A DNA stretch of 64,000 nt, taken from an uncultured Oligoflexia bacterium. Its GTDB lineage: Bacteria > Bdellovibrionota > Bacteriovoracia > Bacteriovoracales > Bacteriovoracaceae. The DNA is taken from NCBI GenBank assembly GCA_913058265.1, contig CAJXPQ010000009.1:105176-169175 (forward strand). Direction: 5' to 3'. A program made the position numbers and the translations under genes. Within the stretch, counting starts at the first letter, position 1. Every line of letters starts with the position of its first letter. Shown one piece after another: positions 9,064 to 18,883 of this stretch. The notes under the pieces are model-generated. The model did not search any database and was not told the DNA's origin. It was given only the letters and a program-made list of their open reading frames with translations.

Positions 9064-10701
9064 ATGAAATTTATAAGTATTCTATTTATTCTTCTATTAA
9101 GTCAGTTTTCGATGGCGCAGGATTCAGCATTTGATGGCTTAAATCCACTTTCATTAGAAGACGAGCAAGGCTCAGAGGAATATATTCATCAAGGTCTAGC
9201 ACAAAAAGATTACGCTGAACTTTGTGAGAAAAATGAAAATAAATACAAAGATATATGTACTGAGGATCAAGCGGCCTTTAGTAACGGTTTTGGAAAGACT
9301 TTAGAAGTACTACTGCCAGCACTTACCAAAGCTTACGCTCTTTTTAATACTCTAGGTGGTGGAGGAAATTTTGACGCTAAAGTCTTGAATGATAAAGGTC
9401 AGCAACAATTCAAACAAACAAATTCAGACGGTACCTCTAGTACTTATCATGCTGACGAGGCTAAAAGCCCTGATGACAAAGCACAAACAGAAGAAAAATC
9501 TGATTACTGTGGCTATATTGCACTCGTCTCAGAGGCAGCAAGTACAGCTTATATGCTAGTCGCAAACGAAAAAACAGAGCAGAACTATACTTCAGAAAAG
9601 CCTGAAGCAAGGCAAGCAGCAAGCTTCTATGCTCTTTCAGATAATCACAAAGACATGGCCAAAGCAGCAGAAGTACAAGGCGGTGTATGGGCGGCAACAG
9701 CGGGATGTTATGCTATCTATTTATCTCAAGCGGCTTATCAAGGTGACTGGAAAGTCTATGCTAAATTAGGTGCCTCAGTATTTATCTCTGGTTTCTACTT
9801 TAAAAAATCTAAGGCGCATAAAGGCAGAGCTAAACTTTTAACTGAAATGGCGAAAGACTTACCTCAAGCTGGAGACTGTAATCCGTTTACTCAAACGACT
9901 TGTTTTTGTAATGAAGAATCTTCTTTTGCTGTAGACCCAGGTAATTTTAATCGATTCTGTGTTCCAGAGTTATTGGCGCAGAGAAATCAAAATAATGACT
10001 CATTTGTCTGCCTTGACCAAAATGGTAAAGCTGATGTGAGTTGTGCTTGTAAGGGTTCTAACAGCTGTATTGATAGAAGACTCTCTGTCGCTGGTATTGA
10101 TATAGGACTTGGTCCAACAGTTATGAAGAATCCTATTTCGGCCATTGATCCACTAAGAAACGGTTTCGGTACAGGGAATGTAGCTGCTGCCGCCAATAGA
10201 AACTTAGCATTAGCAAAGAAAGCACTCAATACGTTTAAACCGACTAAGGCCATTCCTTTAGATGATACTCAAAAAGGTATCGCCAAACAATTTAATTTGG
10301 ATGGTATTCCCAAAGCTGCATCGGCGATGATGTCTAAAGCAAAATCAAGTAAGTCTGCTCTTCCTAGATCATTAAGTTCATTTGGTGGGTCGACACAAGG
10401 CTTGAAGGGAAGAAGATCTGCAAAGAAACAGGTTACTAAGATCAACCCATCAAACTTTAAGCAAGGTAAAACAATAAGACAGAAACGTCAGGGCAACTCA
10501 GGGTTACCAAGCTTTGGAAGAAAAAAGAAAACAGCTGCTGGAATCAAGATCGAAGATTTTGAGCAAAAGGCTCTTAGAGATGCAGAGTTAATACCTGAAA
10601 ACGGTAAGGGTATCTTTGAGACTATTTCAACTCGTTATAAGAAGCGTGCTTGGAATGTTGAATTCAGAGACGTGATTATGGAAGAGATGAATAAGAAATA
10701 A
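9064..10701 (+). CDS. Secreted protein of unknown function
   Basis: 545 residues beginning with a clear signal peptide (cleavage near SMAQ, residue 19). Residues 140-250 contain two moderately hydrophobic Ala/Tyr-rich stretches. A Cys-rich block follows at about residues 278-340, with motifs such as CFCNEESS and CACKGSNSC, suggesting disulfides in the periplasm or outside. The last 150 residues are very basic and low in complexity (SAKKQVTKIN, GRKKKTAAG). I recognise no domain. Proteins with this composition would be exported in a predator, but no role can be stated. Its stop lies 3 bases from the stop of the convergent aldo/keto reductase gene, with no room for a terminator. Confidence 0.75.
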   Translation: MKFISILFILLLSQFSMAQDSAFDGLNPLSLEDEQGSEEYIHQGLAQKDYAELCEKNENKYKDICTEDQAAFSNGFGKTLEVLLPALTKAYALFNTLGGGGNFDAKVLNDKGQQQFKQTNSDGTSSTYHADEAKSPDDKAQTEEKSDYCGYIALVSEAASTAYMLVANEKTEQNYTSEKPEARQAASFYALSDNHKDMAKAAEVQGGVWAATAGCYAIYLSQAAYQGDWKVYAKLGASVFISGFYFKKSKAHKGRAKLLTEMAKDLPQAGDCNPFTQTTCFCNEESSFAVDPGNFNRFCVPELLAQRNQNNDSFVCLDQNGKADVSCACKGSNSCIDRRLSVAGIDIGLGPTVMKNPISAIDPLRNGFGTGNVAAAANRNLALAKKALNTFKPTKAIPLDDTQKGIAKQFNLDGIPKAASAMMSKAKSSKSALPRSLSSFGGSTQGLKGRRSAKKQVTKINPSNFKQGKTIRQKRQGNSGLPSFGRKKKTAAGIKIEDFEQKALRDAELIPENGKGIFETISTRYKKRAWNVEFRDVIMEEMNKK

Positions 10702-10704
10702 ATT

Positions 10705-11955
10705 TTAAAAATACTCTTTCAAATCTGAAACGTATTCACTCTTCTTCATACCCACTAAAATATAATCAACGCCAAAAGTACTATACTTTTCAATTACTTT
10801 TTTAGACAAGTTTTTATCGCTCTCAAATAAGAGACCTGAATCTAGCGCCTTTGACTCGAATTGCTCTGCTCTCTTATTCATTCTCGCGAGTGAAAATTGA
10901 ACTGCATGATCATAGAGTTTATAATAATTCTTCGATTCAACTGGTGTTAAGTCCTTTCCATAGATTTTTGCAATAAAAGGAAAAAAGTAATTTTGGAAAA
11001 CTTGATCGACGGCATCGGGGCTATTTTGCTTATACCAAATAGTTGAAATTTGCTTCATCAAGGGAATATCAAAAAGCTTATCGTGCTCATCTTCTCTTTG
11101 ATCTATAAAGTTGATTACCAATGGTTGGATGAGTTTATTAAATAGTTCTTCTGCATTCTTCTCATCCTTATAGATCTCATCTACAGGATAGTTTGCAAGT
11201 CTTAAAAGACCTTGTTCAGTGAAACAATTAAGTGGCCTATTGATAATTGTTGTTAGGTTGTAAATAGCTGCTTGTTCAACAAGGTGATTACCACCATACT
11301 GTCTTTCAAGTGCTCCCATCTCCAAAATATTTAATGGGAACTGAATATACTTAAAATTATGGTCAACTTTAATATCTCTAGCGGCTCCCATGACAATATC
11401 AAGGTCCGTGGATTCAGCGTCATCTTTTGGATCAACGAATGTGTTCGAACTAATTCCGTAGGAGCCAATTAATCCCCTATCCACAAGCTCTTCCAATTTT
11501 TCAAAAGCCGCTTGAATACGACGATAGTATTCTTGTTTATCCGCACTAGAAGTCTTGAGGTAGTATTCAGGATTATGGAGTAAGTACACATCAATAAAGT
11601 TCAGCTCTAATCGCTGTAATGTCTTTTCAATTTGATCTTCTATAAAGAGTGGATGAATGCAATGTTTGTGTCCTGCAGATATATGAACAATATCATCAAC
11701 TCGTTTATCGTTTACAAGTTTATCTAGCTCACTAAGACTTGATCCTTGAATATAACCTACTTTAGATACAATCAAAGGTTTTGGACCTTGATGTTCCTTA
11801 AGAACCTTACCAATCAATCTCTCAGAGTCTCCATCTGTATAGTTCGAAGAGGTATCAATTAAGCTAACCCCAGCGGCCAAAGCTTCTTTCAAAGCTTGCT
11901 CATGTTCTTCAGACTTAACACTGATTCTATATCCACCAAATCCAACTTTACTCAT
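10705..11955 (-). CDS. Aldo/keto reductase family protein
   Basis: 416 residues, longer than the usual 300-340 because of a C-terminal helical extension. The N-terminal barrel carries the NAD(P)H-dependent aldo/keto reductase tetrad in its usual contexts: Asp and Tyr in LIDTSSNYTDG, Lys in IVSKVGY and His in VYLLHNPEYY. The substrate is unknown. Start: the ATG at 11955 follows AGGAATAGAG; the frame is open further upstream, but that would overlap rpiB. It begins 4 bases after the rpiB stop and is surely in the same operon. The proximity to a sugar-phosphate isomerase suggests sugar metabolism, as inference. Confidence 0.87.
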   Translation of the reverse strand: MSKVGFGGYRISVKSEEHEQALKEALAAGVSLIDTSSNYTDGDSERLIGKVLKEHQGPKPLIVSKVGYIQGSSLSELDKLVNDKRVDDIVHISAGHKHCIHPLFIEDQIEKTLQRLELNFIDVYLLHNPEYYLKTSSADKQEYYRRIQAAFEKLEELVDRGLIGSYGISSNTFVDPKDDAESTDLDIVMGAARDIKVDHNFKYIQFPLNILEMGALERQYGGNHLVEQAAIYNLTTIINRPLNCFTEQGLLRLANYPVDEIYKDEKNAEELFNKLIQPLVINFIDQREDEHDKLFDIPLMKQISTIWYKQNSPDAVDQVFQNYFFPFIAKIYGKDLTPVESKNYYKLYDHAVQFSLARMNKRAEQFESKALDSGLLFESDKNLSKKVIEKYSTFGVDYILVGMKKSEYVSDLKEYF

Positions 11956-11959
11956 ATCT

Positions 11960-12388
11960 CTATTCCTGATCCAACATTTCAATTCTGGTTTGATGTCTAC
12001 CACCCTCAAAGTCCGTAGCAAGCCATGTATCTGCCATTTCCTTAACCAGATCAATTGTGTGCTTGCGTCCTGCAAGACAAAGAATGTTGGCGTTATTATG
12101 TAATTTCGTCATCTTTGCATCATTTACATCATTACAAAGGCCTCCGCGAATACCTTTATATCTATTTACCTGCATGCTGATTCCAATGCCTGATCCGCAA
12201 AGAGCAATTCCTCGTCCATTATTCTCAAGAACCGCATCAGCTATTTTCTTCCCAAACTCTGGATAATGCACACTTTCGGCAGAGTTTGTTCCAAGGTCAA
12301 TAACCTCAAAGCGATCATTAAAATAGTCAGCAAGTTGTTGTTTTTGCTCAAATGCAGCATGGTCTGAGGCAATAAATAGCTTTTCCAT
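11960..12388 (-). CDS. rpiB: Ribose-5-phosphate isomerase B
   Basis: 142 residues of the RpiB/LacAB isomerase family, interconverting ribose-5-phosphate and ribulose-5-phosphate in the non-oxidative pentose phosphate pathway. Visible hallmarks are SDHAAFEQK at the N-terminus, HYPEFGKKIA, and the active-site Cys segment ALCGSGIGISM. The start at 12388 has GGAGTC in front; an upstream in-frame start at 12418 adds ten residues that are not part of the family. The aldo/keto reductase gene follows immediately. Confidence 0.95.
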   Translation of the reverse strand: MEKLFIASDHAAFEQKQQLADYFNDRFEVIDLGTNSAESVHYPEFGKKIADAVLENNGRGIALCGSGIGISMQVNRYKGIRGGLCNDVNDAKMTKLHNNANILCLAGRKHTIDLVKEMADTWLATDFEGGRHQTRIEMLDQE

Positions 12389-12480
12389 AAGTGACTCCGT
12401 TTTCTTTATTATTACCAAAATTTTATAAGTTTGTAAGGAATCAATGAGAATTTTTAGATAATGCTGTGTAGGGGTAGCAA

Positions 12481-13245
12481 TTATTTAGATAAAATAATTT
12501 CTACCCAAGGGTTATTTACAATAAGTTTATCACTTTCTTGCTTTTTTAATTCTTTAAACAACCTTCCTTTAACGCTAAACATTCCTGCCTTAGCCTTATT
12601 GATCTTAACCTTTATGGAGTCTCCATTATAATAAATTTCACCACTACCTTTTAACTTTATCCCCTTAGCTTTCAAACTAAAGTTCAGAGCATTTTTATTA
12701 ATCTTAAAATCTATATTGGATACTGATTGCATTTTACCACTCTTACCTGCAACAACTGAGTCTATTGAAAGACTTCCTGAATGATTTAAACATGAATCTA
12801 AAAACTCTTCTGATGCTGTCCTCTCTTCCGAGGAAAAAATATGTTCACACTTCACATTGAGCTTGTTCAAATCAATAGACATATCATCACTTGAACTAAA
12901 TGATCTTCCCTTAAGAAGTCCTAGCTGTATTTGAAATACTTGTCCGTTACTATTTAAGTTAAAGCCACTCCAGTTAATAGACTCTAATTCTTCAAGTTGT
13001 TTAGGTAATTGATCAAATTCGAATTCGTCGTTATCGATAGACAAATACAGAGATCCTGCCTGTTCTTCGACTTCAATCTCAACAGGATCGCTATAGTTTA
13101 AGCCATTATATTCCCACTTAGATGCTGTCGCCTTTCCGCTTGGACTTAAGTAGCTTCCTGAAAAGTCAGAAATATTTCCCACTGGAAACTCCGCAAATAC
13201 GCTTGTTGAACAGACCACTAGGGCAAAAATCATTATTTTTTTCAT
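12481..13245 (-). CDS. Secreted protein of unknown function
   Basis: 254 residues with a standard signal peptide (cleavage near VFAEF, residue 19). The remainder is rich in beta-forming and Ser/Asn residues with repeated phrases such as LYLSIDNDEFEFD and LNFSLKAKGIKLKG, consistent with a periplasmic beta protein (AsmA-like or YceI-like in feel, but no motif proves it). Two Cys (KCEHIF and DSCLNHSG) could form a disulfide. GAGGTGG precedes the ATG. It lies upstream of rpiB on the same strand with a 92-base gap, so co-transcription is uncertain. Confidence 0.7.
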   Translation of the reverse strand: MKKIMIFALVVCSTSVFAEFPVGNISDFSGSYLSPSGKATASKWEYNGLNYSDPVEIEVEEQAGSLYLSIDNDEFEFDQLPKQLEELESINWSGFNLNSNGQVFQIQLGLLKGRSFSSSDDMSIDLNKLNVKCEHIFSSEERTASEEFLDSCLNHSGSLSIDSVVAGKSGKMQSVSNIDFKINKNALNFSLKAKGIKLKGSGEIYYNGDSIKVKINKAKAGMFSVKGRLFKELKKQESDKLIVNNPWVEIILSK

Positions 13246-13350
13246 ATAACCACCTCGTATAAATAACTTCGGTCATTACTCAAAAATAATTCTTGATTTA
13301 GTTAGGCGGAGGGAAGATCTTGCCAGAGGACTCAGAATACTCAAGTTTAA

Positions 13351-13387
13351 GCAAAAAAAAAGCCCTCAATTAAATGAGGGCCTTTTA
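13351..13387 (-). terminator. Rho-independent terminator after ahcY
   Basis: A 7-bp stem (GCCCTCA/TGAGGGC, loop of 6) followed on the minus strand by nine T. It sits 20-50 bases past the ahcY stop. Confidence 0.88.
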
Positions 13388-13407
13388 TAACTATAATTTC
13401 TTTATTT

Positions 13408-14709
13408 TTAGTATCTGTAATGCTCTGGCTTGTACGGACCAGCAACTTCAACACCGATATAATCAGCTTGATCTTTTGTTAGCTCTTCAAGTTCAACACC
13501 AATTTTTGCAAGATGTAGTTTTGCAACTTTCTCATCTAAATGCTTAGGGATCATATAAACCTTTGCAGCTTCGTATTGACCTTTATTTTCCCAAAGTTCT
13601 AACTGAGCTAGAACCTGGTTACAAAAAGAGTTACTCATAACAAATGAAGGATGTCCTGTAGCACAACCTAGGTTTACTAATCTACCTTCAGCAAGAAGGA
13701 TAATATCTTTGCCGTTAATTGTGTACATATCAACTTGTGGCTTAATTTCAACTTTTGTTCCACCGTGCTCAGCGTTTAACCACCCAACATCGATTTCGTT
13801 ATCAAAGTGACCGATATTACAAACGATAACTTTATCTTTCATTTTTTCAAAGTGCTCTCCACGAATAATATCTTTGTTTCCAGTTGTTGTAACAAAAATA
13901 TCTCCTTCAGAGATAACTGAATTCAATTTTTTAACTTCAAAGCCATCCATCGCTGCTTGAAGAGCACAGATAGGATCGATTTCAGTCACGATAACTCTTG
14001 CTCCACTTCCTTGAAGAGAAGCAGCAGAACCTTTACCAACGTCACCATAACCACAAACAACAGCGACTTTACCTGCGATCATAACGTCTGTAGCTCTTCT
14101 GATAGCATCAACACAAGACTCTTTACATCCATATTTGTTATCAAATTTTGATTTCGTAACTGAATCATTTACATTGATAGCTGGCATTGGAAGTGTTCCG
14201 TTTTTAACTCTTTCATAAAGTCTATGAACACCAGTAGTTGTTTCTTCAGATAAACCTTTAATATCTTTTACAAGATCAGGGTACTTATCAATAACCATAT
14301 TTGTTAAGTCTCCGCCATCATCAAGGATAAGGTTAAGAGATTTACCATCTTTAAATCCAGAGATTGTTTGATCAATACACCAGTCGAATTCTTCCTCAGT
14401 TAGACCTTTCCAAGCATATACGGGAACGCCTGTTGCTGCGATCGCTGCTGCTGCGTGATCTTGAGTTGAAAATATATTACATGATGACCATGTTACTTCG
14501 GCCCCTAGAGCTGTAAGAGTTTCGATCAAAACTGCTGTCTGAATTGTCATATGAAGACAACCTGCAATTCTTGCACCGGCAAGTGGTTGACTTGGACCAT
14601 ACTCTTCTCTAATAGACATAAGTCCTGGCATCTCTGCTTCTGCTAATCTAATTTCTTTTCTTCCCCAGTCCGCTAGACTGATGTCTTTAACCTTGTAGTT
14701 TTCGGCCAT
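13408..14709 (-). CDS. ahcY: Adenosylhomocysteinase (S-adenosylhomocysteine hydrolase)
   Basis: 433 residues, the normal size. The cytosolic, NAD-bound enzyme splits S-adenosylhomocysteine into adenosine and homocysteine, relieving product inhibition of methyltransferases. The NAD-binding segment [13 protein letters not shown] is intact, as are [17 protein letters not shown] and the C-terminal KLHLAKIG...PYKPEHYRY region that contributes Lys and Tyr to NAD binding. The start is the ATG at 14709 behind AAGGTGAG; an in-frame GTG three codons upstream lies inside that ribosome-binding site. It is followed by a strong terminator. I see no recognisable SAM- or SAH-riboswitch in the 157-base upstream gap. 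Confidence 0.97.
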   Translation of the reverse strand: MAENYKVKDISLADWGRKEIRLAEAEMPGLMSIREEYGPSQPLAGARIAGCLHMTIQTAVLIETLTALGAEVTWSSCNIFSTQDHAAAAIAATGVPVYAWKGLTEEEFDWCIDQTISGFKDGKSLNLILDDGGDLTNMVIDKYPDLVKDIKGLSEETTTGVHRLYERVKNGTLPMPAINVNDSVTKSKFDNKYGCKESCVDAIRRATDVMIAGKVAVVCGYGDVGKGSAASLQGSGARVIVTEIDPICALQAAMDGFEVKKLNSVISEGDIFVTTTGNKDIIRGEHFEKMKDKVIVCNIGHFDNEIDVGWLNAEHGGTKVEIKPQVDMYTINGKDIILLAEGRLVNLGCATGHPSFVMSNSFCNQVLAQLELWENKGQYEAAKVYMIPKHLDEKVAKLHLAKIGVELEELTKDQADYIGVEVAGPYKPEHYRY

Positions 14710-14866
14710 TTTTCTCACCTTTGTAGTAGTAAATTTATTGCTGAATCATACATACCTTAATGCCCTTCGTAAACGCTTACACAGTAGAAATTACTAGTTT
14801 TTACATATGTCTATACAGTTAATTGCAAGTGAGATAAGTAGTTAAAAATTAAAAAATGAGAAAGTA

Positions 14867-16132
14867 ATGGCAAACAAAGAAATTGAGAAAATTAAAGATG
14901 AGTACTTCGCATCGTGTCCAACAGGCTTAGAAGAGCTTTTAGCGAGTGAAATCAAAGCTTTAACCTATGAGAAGATAACAGTAACGAAAGGTGGCGTTCA
15001 CTTTCATGCCCCAGGTAAAGTTGCGCTAGAGCTGATGCTTAGTTCAAGAATAGCATCTAGAATCTATAGGAAAGCCTTCAGATTTGATGTAAAAATTGAA
15101 AAAGACTTATATTTCTATGCCAAAGAGATCAAGTGGAAGTCACTTTTTGACCTTGAACAAACCTTTAAAATTACAGTGGTTCAAAGTAAGTCGGCAGATG
15201 GAACTAAGAGATCAAAGTTTAAAAACTCTATGTTCTTAGCTCAAAACCTGAAAGATGGAATCGTAGATCGATTTAGAGAAGATTGTAAGGATGAAAGACC
15301 TTCAGTAGACAAAGATCAGGCAGACATGACTATACTTCTTCATGTTGAGCCGCACGTAAATATTCACTCAGTAAAAGAGACGGCAACGATTCTTGTTGAT
15401 ATGTGTGGCGCTCCTCTAAGCCAAAGAGGATACAGAGATACAAACTTCTCGGCCCCTTTAAAAGAAAATTTGGCCGCAGGACTTGTTTTACTTTCAGGAT
15501 ATGATGGAACTCAAAACTTCGTTGATCCTATGTGTGGATCAGGAACAATCATAATTGAATCTCTTCTTATTAAGGGGAAGATACCTCCAAGCTATATCGC
15601 ACTTGAAGCCATTATCACTCACAAAGAGGAATCTTACTGGGACTTTTTGAATCATAGCTGGTTTTTGAGAGATAAATATCTCATTGAAGCCTGGGCCAAA
15701 CACTTAAAAGACTATATGGAAAAAGCCAAAGACGGTTTCGATAATTTAGATAAATCTAAAGTTAAAACTTTTGCTAGCGATATAGAAAAATACGCTTTTA
15801 ATGCCTCAAAGTTTAACTTGAATGCATCTGACCTTGCAGACTTCGTTACATTAGAACAGCAAGATGCCACGAATGTAGAAATAGCCAGTATAGACTCCGG
15901 CATCATTGTTACAAACCCTCCATACGGTGAGCGAATTGGTGAAGATAGGGATTTACCCGAGCTTTACCACAACTTTGGAGAGAATCTAAAAAAGAACTTT
16001 AAAGGCTTCAAGGCTTATATCTTTACAGGAAATTTGCCTTTAATTAAAAACATCTCTCTTAGAACATCTAAAAGGCAGATATTATATAATGGTGCAATTG
16101 AGTCTAGACTAGTGGAATACGATCTCTTTTAA
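14867..16132 (+). CDS. rlmL: THUMP-domain rRNA (guanine-N2) methyltransferase, RlmL-like
   Basis: 421 residues. An N-terminal ferredoxin-like/THUMP RNA-binding region (about 1-165) precedes a Rossmann methyltransferase domain. Motif I is DPMCGSGTIIIE and motif IV is NPPYGERIG, the N-P-P-Y form used for exocyclic amino groups of bases. This is the layout of the N-terminal half of E. coli RlmKL, which makes m2G2445 in 23S rRNA; the exact target here is inferred. No RlmK-like second half is present. The stop overlaps that of the convergent gene by 4 bases (TTAA). Confidence 0.88.
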   Translation: MANKEIEKIKDEYFASCPTGLEELLASEIKALTYEKITVTKGGVHFHAPGKVALELMLSSRIASRIYRKAFRFDVKIEKDLYFYAKEIKWKSLFDLEQTFKITVVQSKSADGTKRSKFKNSMFLAQNLKDGIVDRFREDCKDERPSVDKDQADMTILLHVEPHVNIHSVKETATILVDMCGAPLSQRGYRDTNFSAPLKENLAAGLVLLSGYDGTQNFVDPMCGSGTIIIESLLIKGKIPPSYIALEAIITHKEESYWDFLNHSWFLRDKYLIEAWAKHLKDYMEKAKDGFDNLDKSKVKTFASDIEKYAFNASKFNLNASDLADFVTLEQQDATNVEIASIDSGIIVTNPPYGERIGEDRDLPELYHNFGENLKKNFKGFKAYIFTGNLPLIKNISLRTSKRQILYNGAIESRLVEYDLF

Positions 16133-16977
16133 CTTTGCTCTTTCTCTAGCTCTATTTGAGCAAATTTTTCATCGATCTTCATCGCAAGATCAGGTGATGC
16201 AAATCTCATTAATGCTGATTTGTTCTTAATTTTATCATAGTGCTTACTAGATCTACTAAAGAAGTAAGATCTGATATCGCTATCCTTCAGAAAAATTGTA
16301 TGTCCCTTACCAGCAAATTTTCTAATAGCAAAATCAGAATCAAGTAAGAGTATATCTCTAATCATAAAGTTTTTCGCCACATACATCACAACGGTATAAT
16401 CACTCATCTCTACAAGTGATCGCTTAAGCTTTACACCTTTTGGACTTGTGACATCTTGCCAATGTATACCAACCTCAGCTTTTTTTTCTTCTTCGGTAAA
16501 AAAGTCAAAACCACGCTGAGATGATGATTTTTTCTGATGAAGCCCAAAGATTGTTTTGGCATACCACTCTCCCAGCTGAACAGGAAGATTCTTACCGTTA
16601 ACTAAGACCTTATGATCTTTTAAAATTTGATAAACTTGATTTACAATTTCGACGGCTTCAAATATTTTCTTCGCATCTGGACAGTGAACAATATTAACAA
16701 GCTTTTTATCTTTCTGAGTTAACTTACGATTAAAAATCTTTTGATACCAGCTCTCAAAACTTTTAAGTTCTAAGTAATCCAGCGAGCTCAAAACATAGCC
16801 CTCAGCTTGGAGCTGAGAGACACTGCCAATATCTTTATTTTTCTTACTTAAAACTGAGAATGGCATAAAAGTATCGTCATCAATACCCCGAACAAATAAG
16901 CTCTCTTTCCAGTAGTCACTACTACCGTGGGTCTCAGACGAAAACTCACTACAGAGTCCATCAATTAAATTTTTCAC
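16129..16977 (-). CDS. Cytoplasmic protein of unknown function
   Basis: 282 residues, no signal peptide or membrane segment, starting with GTG at 16977 five bases after AAGGA. The sequence is hydrophilic and rich in Lys and Ser. A central stretch (SQRGFDFFTEEEKKAEVGIH, then WQDVTSPKG) has a D...E-x-x pattern faintly like nuclease cores, but it is not enough for a call. The end is a charged helix. It overlaps the rlmL-like gene tail-to-tail by 4 bases, and the acyl-CoA dehydrogenase gene ends 57 bases upstream on the same strand. I do not recognise the family. Confidence 0.6.
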   Translation of the reverse strand: MKNLIDGLCSEFSSETHGSSDYWKESLFVRGIDDDTFMPFSVLSKKNKDIGSVSQLQAEGYVLSSLDYLELKSFESWYQKIFNRKLTQKDKKLVNIVHCPDAKKIFEAVEIVNQVYQILKDHKVLVNGKNLPVQLGEWYAKTIFGLHQKKSSSQRGFDFFTEEEKKAEVGIHWQDVTSPKGVKLKRSLVEMSDYTVVMYVAKNFMIRDILLLDSDFAIRKFAGKGHTIFLKDSDIRSYFFSRSSKHYDKIKNKSALMRFASPDLAMKIDEKFAQIELEKEQS

Positions 16978-17034
16978 TTATATCCTTAAAACTTTTAAAT
17001 TATATCTAAGTCTAGTATATCAGAGATATCAAAA

Positions 17035-18768
17035 TTATAAAGAATATGTTGCGAAGTCATCCTCTACACTAACGATAGACTTGGCCAAGGAAATTGATTG
17101 TACAAGATATTGTGAACAGTAAATCTTAAAGTCGACTATTTTAGTTTCCAAGAATTCTTTATCTGATCCACTTGCACCTGCTTCAATTTGCTCATGGGCA
17201 ACCATCGCCGACTCCATTAATCTCCAAGCAATAATAATATGTGAAGATAGATCCAAGAAGTCTTTACAGCTTTGAAGAACAAGATTCATATCTTTATTCT
17301 GAGCTTTTTTTCCAATAAATCCCATTGCTTCTTGAGATGCTGCAACTGCCTTTGAAAAAACTCCTCTCTCAAAAGTAAAAGCATCGGACAAATTGTTTGA
17401 TGATTTAAAAATTTCTTCGGAGATCGATCTAAGCGCTTTCCCCTCATCTTTTAAAATCTTACGCAAGACAAAGTCAACTGCCTGGATACCGTTTGTTCCC
17501 TCATAGATTGTTGCTATTTTAATATCTCTTACAAATTGCTCCATACCATATTCAGTACAGTACCCATAACCACCATGTGCCTGGACTGCATCAACTGCAA
17601 CGTTGAATCCCTGCTCTGAACAGAATGACTTACAGATTGGTGTTAGAAGACCAATATAGTCATGATATTTCTCATCATTCTCTGCAAGATCGAAAAGGTT
17701 AGATGTGTAAAGTATTAGGGAGCGCATCCCTCTTGTCATGGCCCTCATCTTTAACATCATCTTCTTGATATCTGGATGATTTATAAGCTCAGTTCTAAAC
17801 TGAACTCTCTCTGTAACGTATTGCTTAGTCAGCTCGTATGCGAGGTTTGCTTGAGCTTCACCTTGCATTCCGCAATCAAGCCTAGCTTCGTTCATCATAA
17901 TGAACATATTTTGCATACCTTCAAATTCTTTTCCAATAAGATAACCTTCACAATTATCCTCATCTCCGAAATTCAAAACACAAGTAGCTGAAGCGTGAAT
18001 TCCCATTTTATGCTCGAAAGAAGGACAAGTTACATCATTAGACTCACCACAAGTTCCGTCTTCGTTAAGCTTAAACCTTGGCACAACAAAAAGTGAAATA
18101 CCTTTAGTCCCAGCATCCCCCTCAGGAGTTCTCGCTAGAACAAGGTGAATATTATTTTCGTACAGGTCACTCTCACCTGATGAAATAAAGATTTTAGTAC
18201 CTTTAATCTTATACCAACCATCTTTGCCACTAATTGGCTTCGCTGTAGATTTCAGATTCCCAACATCAGATCCTGCACCAGACTCGGTAAGACACATTGT
18301 CCCTCCCCAAGTCCCATCCATAATCTTAGGAATATAAGTATTTTTTATATAATCATCACCAACTTTGTGCATAACACTCATAGCGCCTTTAGTTAGTCCT
18401 GGATACATTGACCATGCTGTATTGGCGCCTAATGAAAGAGATCTACATGCAGCAGAAAGAGCTTCGGGAACAGGGGAACCTCCAATATCTTCGGAGATAC
18501 CAAGAGCATACCACCCCATCTCATAAAAAAGTTTATTCGCTTTTTGCAGACATTCAGGAACAATGACCTTGCCGTCAACCATCTTCACTCCAACTTCATC
18601 ACTTTCGATTCTAGTTGGGTAGATCTCGTTCTCAACAAATTTATCACATTCGATTAAAATTTCTTTTACTGATGCGATATCAAAACCATACTTCTCATTT
18701 TGAGAAACATTTAAAACGTCATTTAAGTTAAATAGGATGTCTTGCTGATCGGATTTATAAACTGCCAT
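17035..18768 (-). CDS. Acyl-CoA dehydrogenase
   Basis: 577 residues of the long acyl-CoA dehydrogenase class (around 580-600 residues, with an extra C-terminal helical domain). This is an FAD enzyme that makes trans-2-enoyl-CoA in beta-oxidation and feeds electrons to ETF. Family landmarks: MCLTESGAGSDVGN (FAD-binding strand), HKMGIHASATCVL, QAHGGYGYCTEYGMEQFVRD and IYEGTNGIQAVD, whose Glu is the usual catalytic base. AAGGAG lies before the ATG. It appears monocistronic, with no ETF or thiolase nearby. Fatty acid use fits consumption of prey membranes (inference). Confidence 0.94.
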   Translation of the reverse strand: MAVYKSDQQDILFNLNDVLNVSQNEKYGFDIASVKEILIECDKFVENEIYPTRIESDEVGVKMVDGKVIVPECLQKANKLFYEMGWYALGISEDIGGSPVPEALSAACRSLSLGANTAWSMYPGLTKGAMSVMHKVGDDYIKNTYIPKIMDGTWGGTMCLTESGAGSDVGNLKSTAKPISGKDGWYKIKGTKIFISSGESDLYENNIHLVLARTPEGDAGTKGISLFVVPRFKLNEDGTCGESNDVTCPSFEHKMGIHASATCVLNFGDEDNCEGYLIGKEFEGMQNMFIMMNEARLDCGMQGEAQANLAYELTKQYVTERVQFRTELINHPDIKKMMLKMRAMTRGMRSLILYTSNLFDLAENDEKYHDYIGLLTPICKSFCSEQGFNVAVDAVQAHGGYGYCTEYGMEQFVRDIKIATIYEGTNGIQAVDFVLRKILKDEGKALRSISEEIFKSSNNLSDAFTFERGVFSKAVAASQEAMGFIGKKAQNKDMNLVLQSCKDFLDLSSHIIIAWRLMESAMVAHEQIEAGASGSDKEFLETKIVDFKIYCSQYLVQSISLAKSIVSVEDDFATYSL

Positions 18769-18828
18769 TATGTGCTCCTTAAGATTTTTACAAGGTAAGC
18801 ATAACGTATAAATCAGTATTTAAAAATA

Positions 18829-18863
18829 AAAAAGGCCAGACAAATTATGTCTGACCTTTTTTG
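18829..18863 (-). terminator. Rho-independent terminator after the lipoprotein gene
   Basis: An 8-9 bp stem (AGGTCAGACA/TGTCTGGCCT with one mismatch) is flanked by A and T runs on either side. It serves the minus-strand lipoprotein gene ending at 18884. Confidence 0.85.
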
Positions 18864-18883
18864 TTATATATAGTTATGAAAAA

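Noticed and set aside
11956..12075. N-terminal extension of the aldo/keto reductase into rpiB
   Set aside because: It is read in another frame across rpiB codons; the barrel begins at the ATG at 11955 with AGGAATAGAG.
14710..14866. SAM- or SAH-riboswitch upstream of ahcY
   Set aside because: I looked for the conserved cores in the 157-base gap and saw none.
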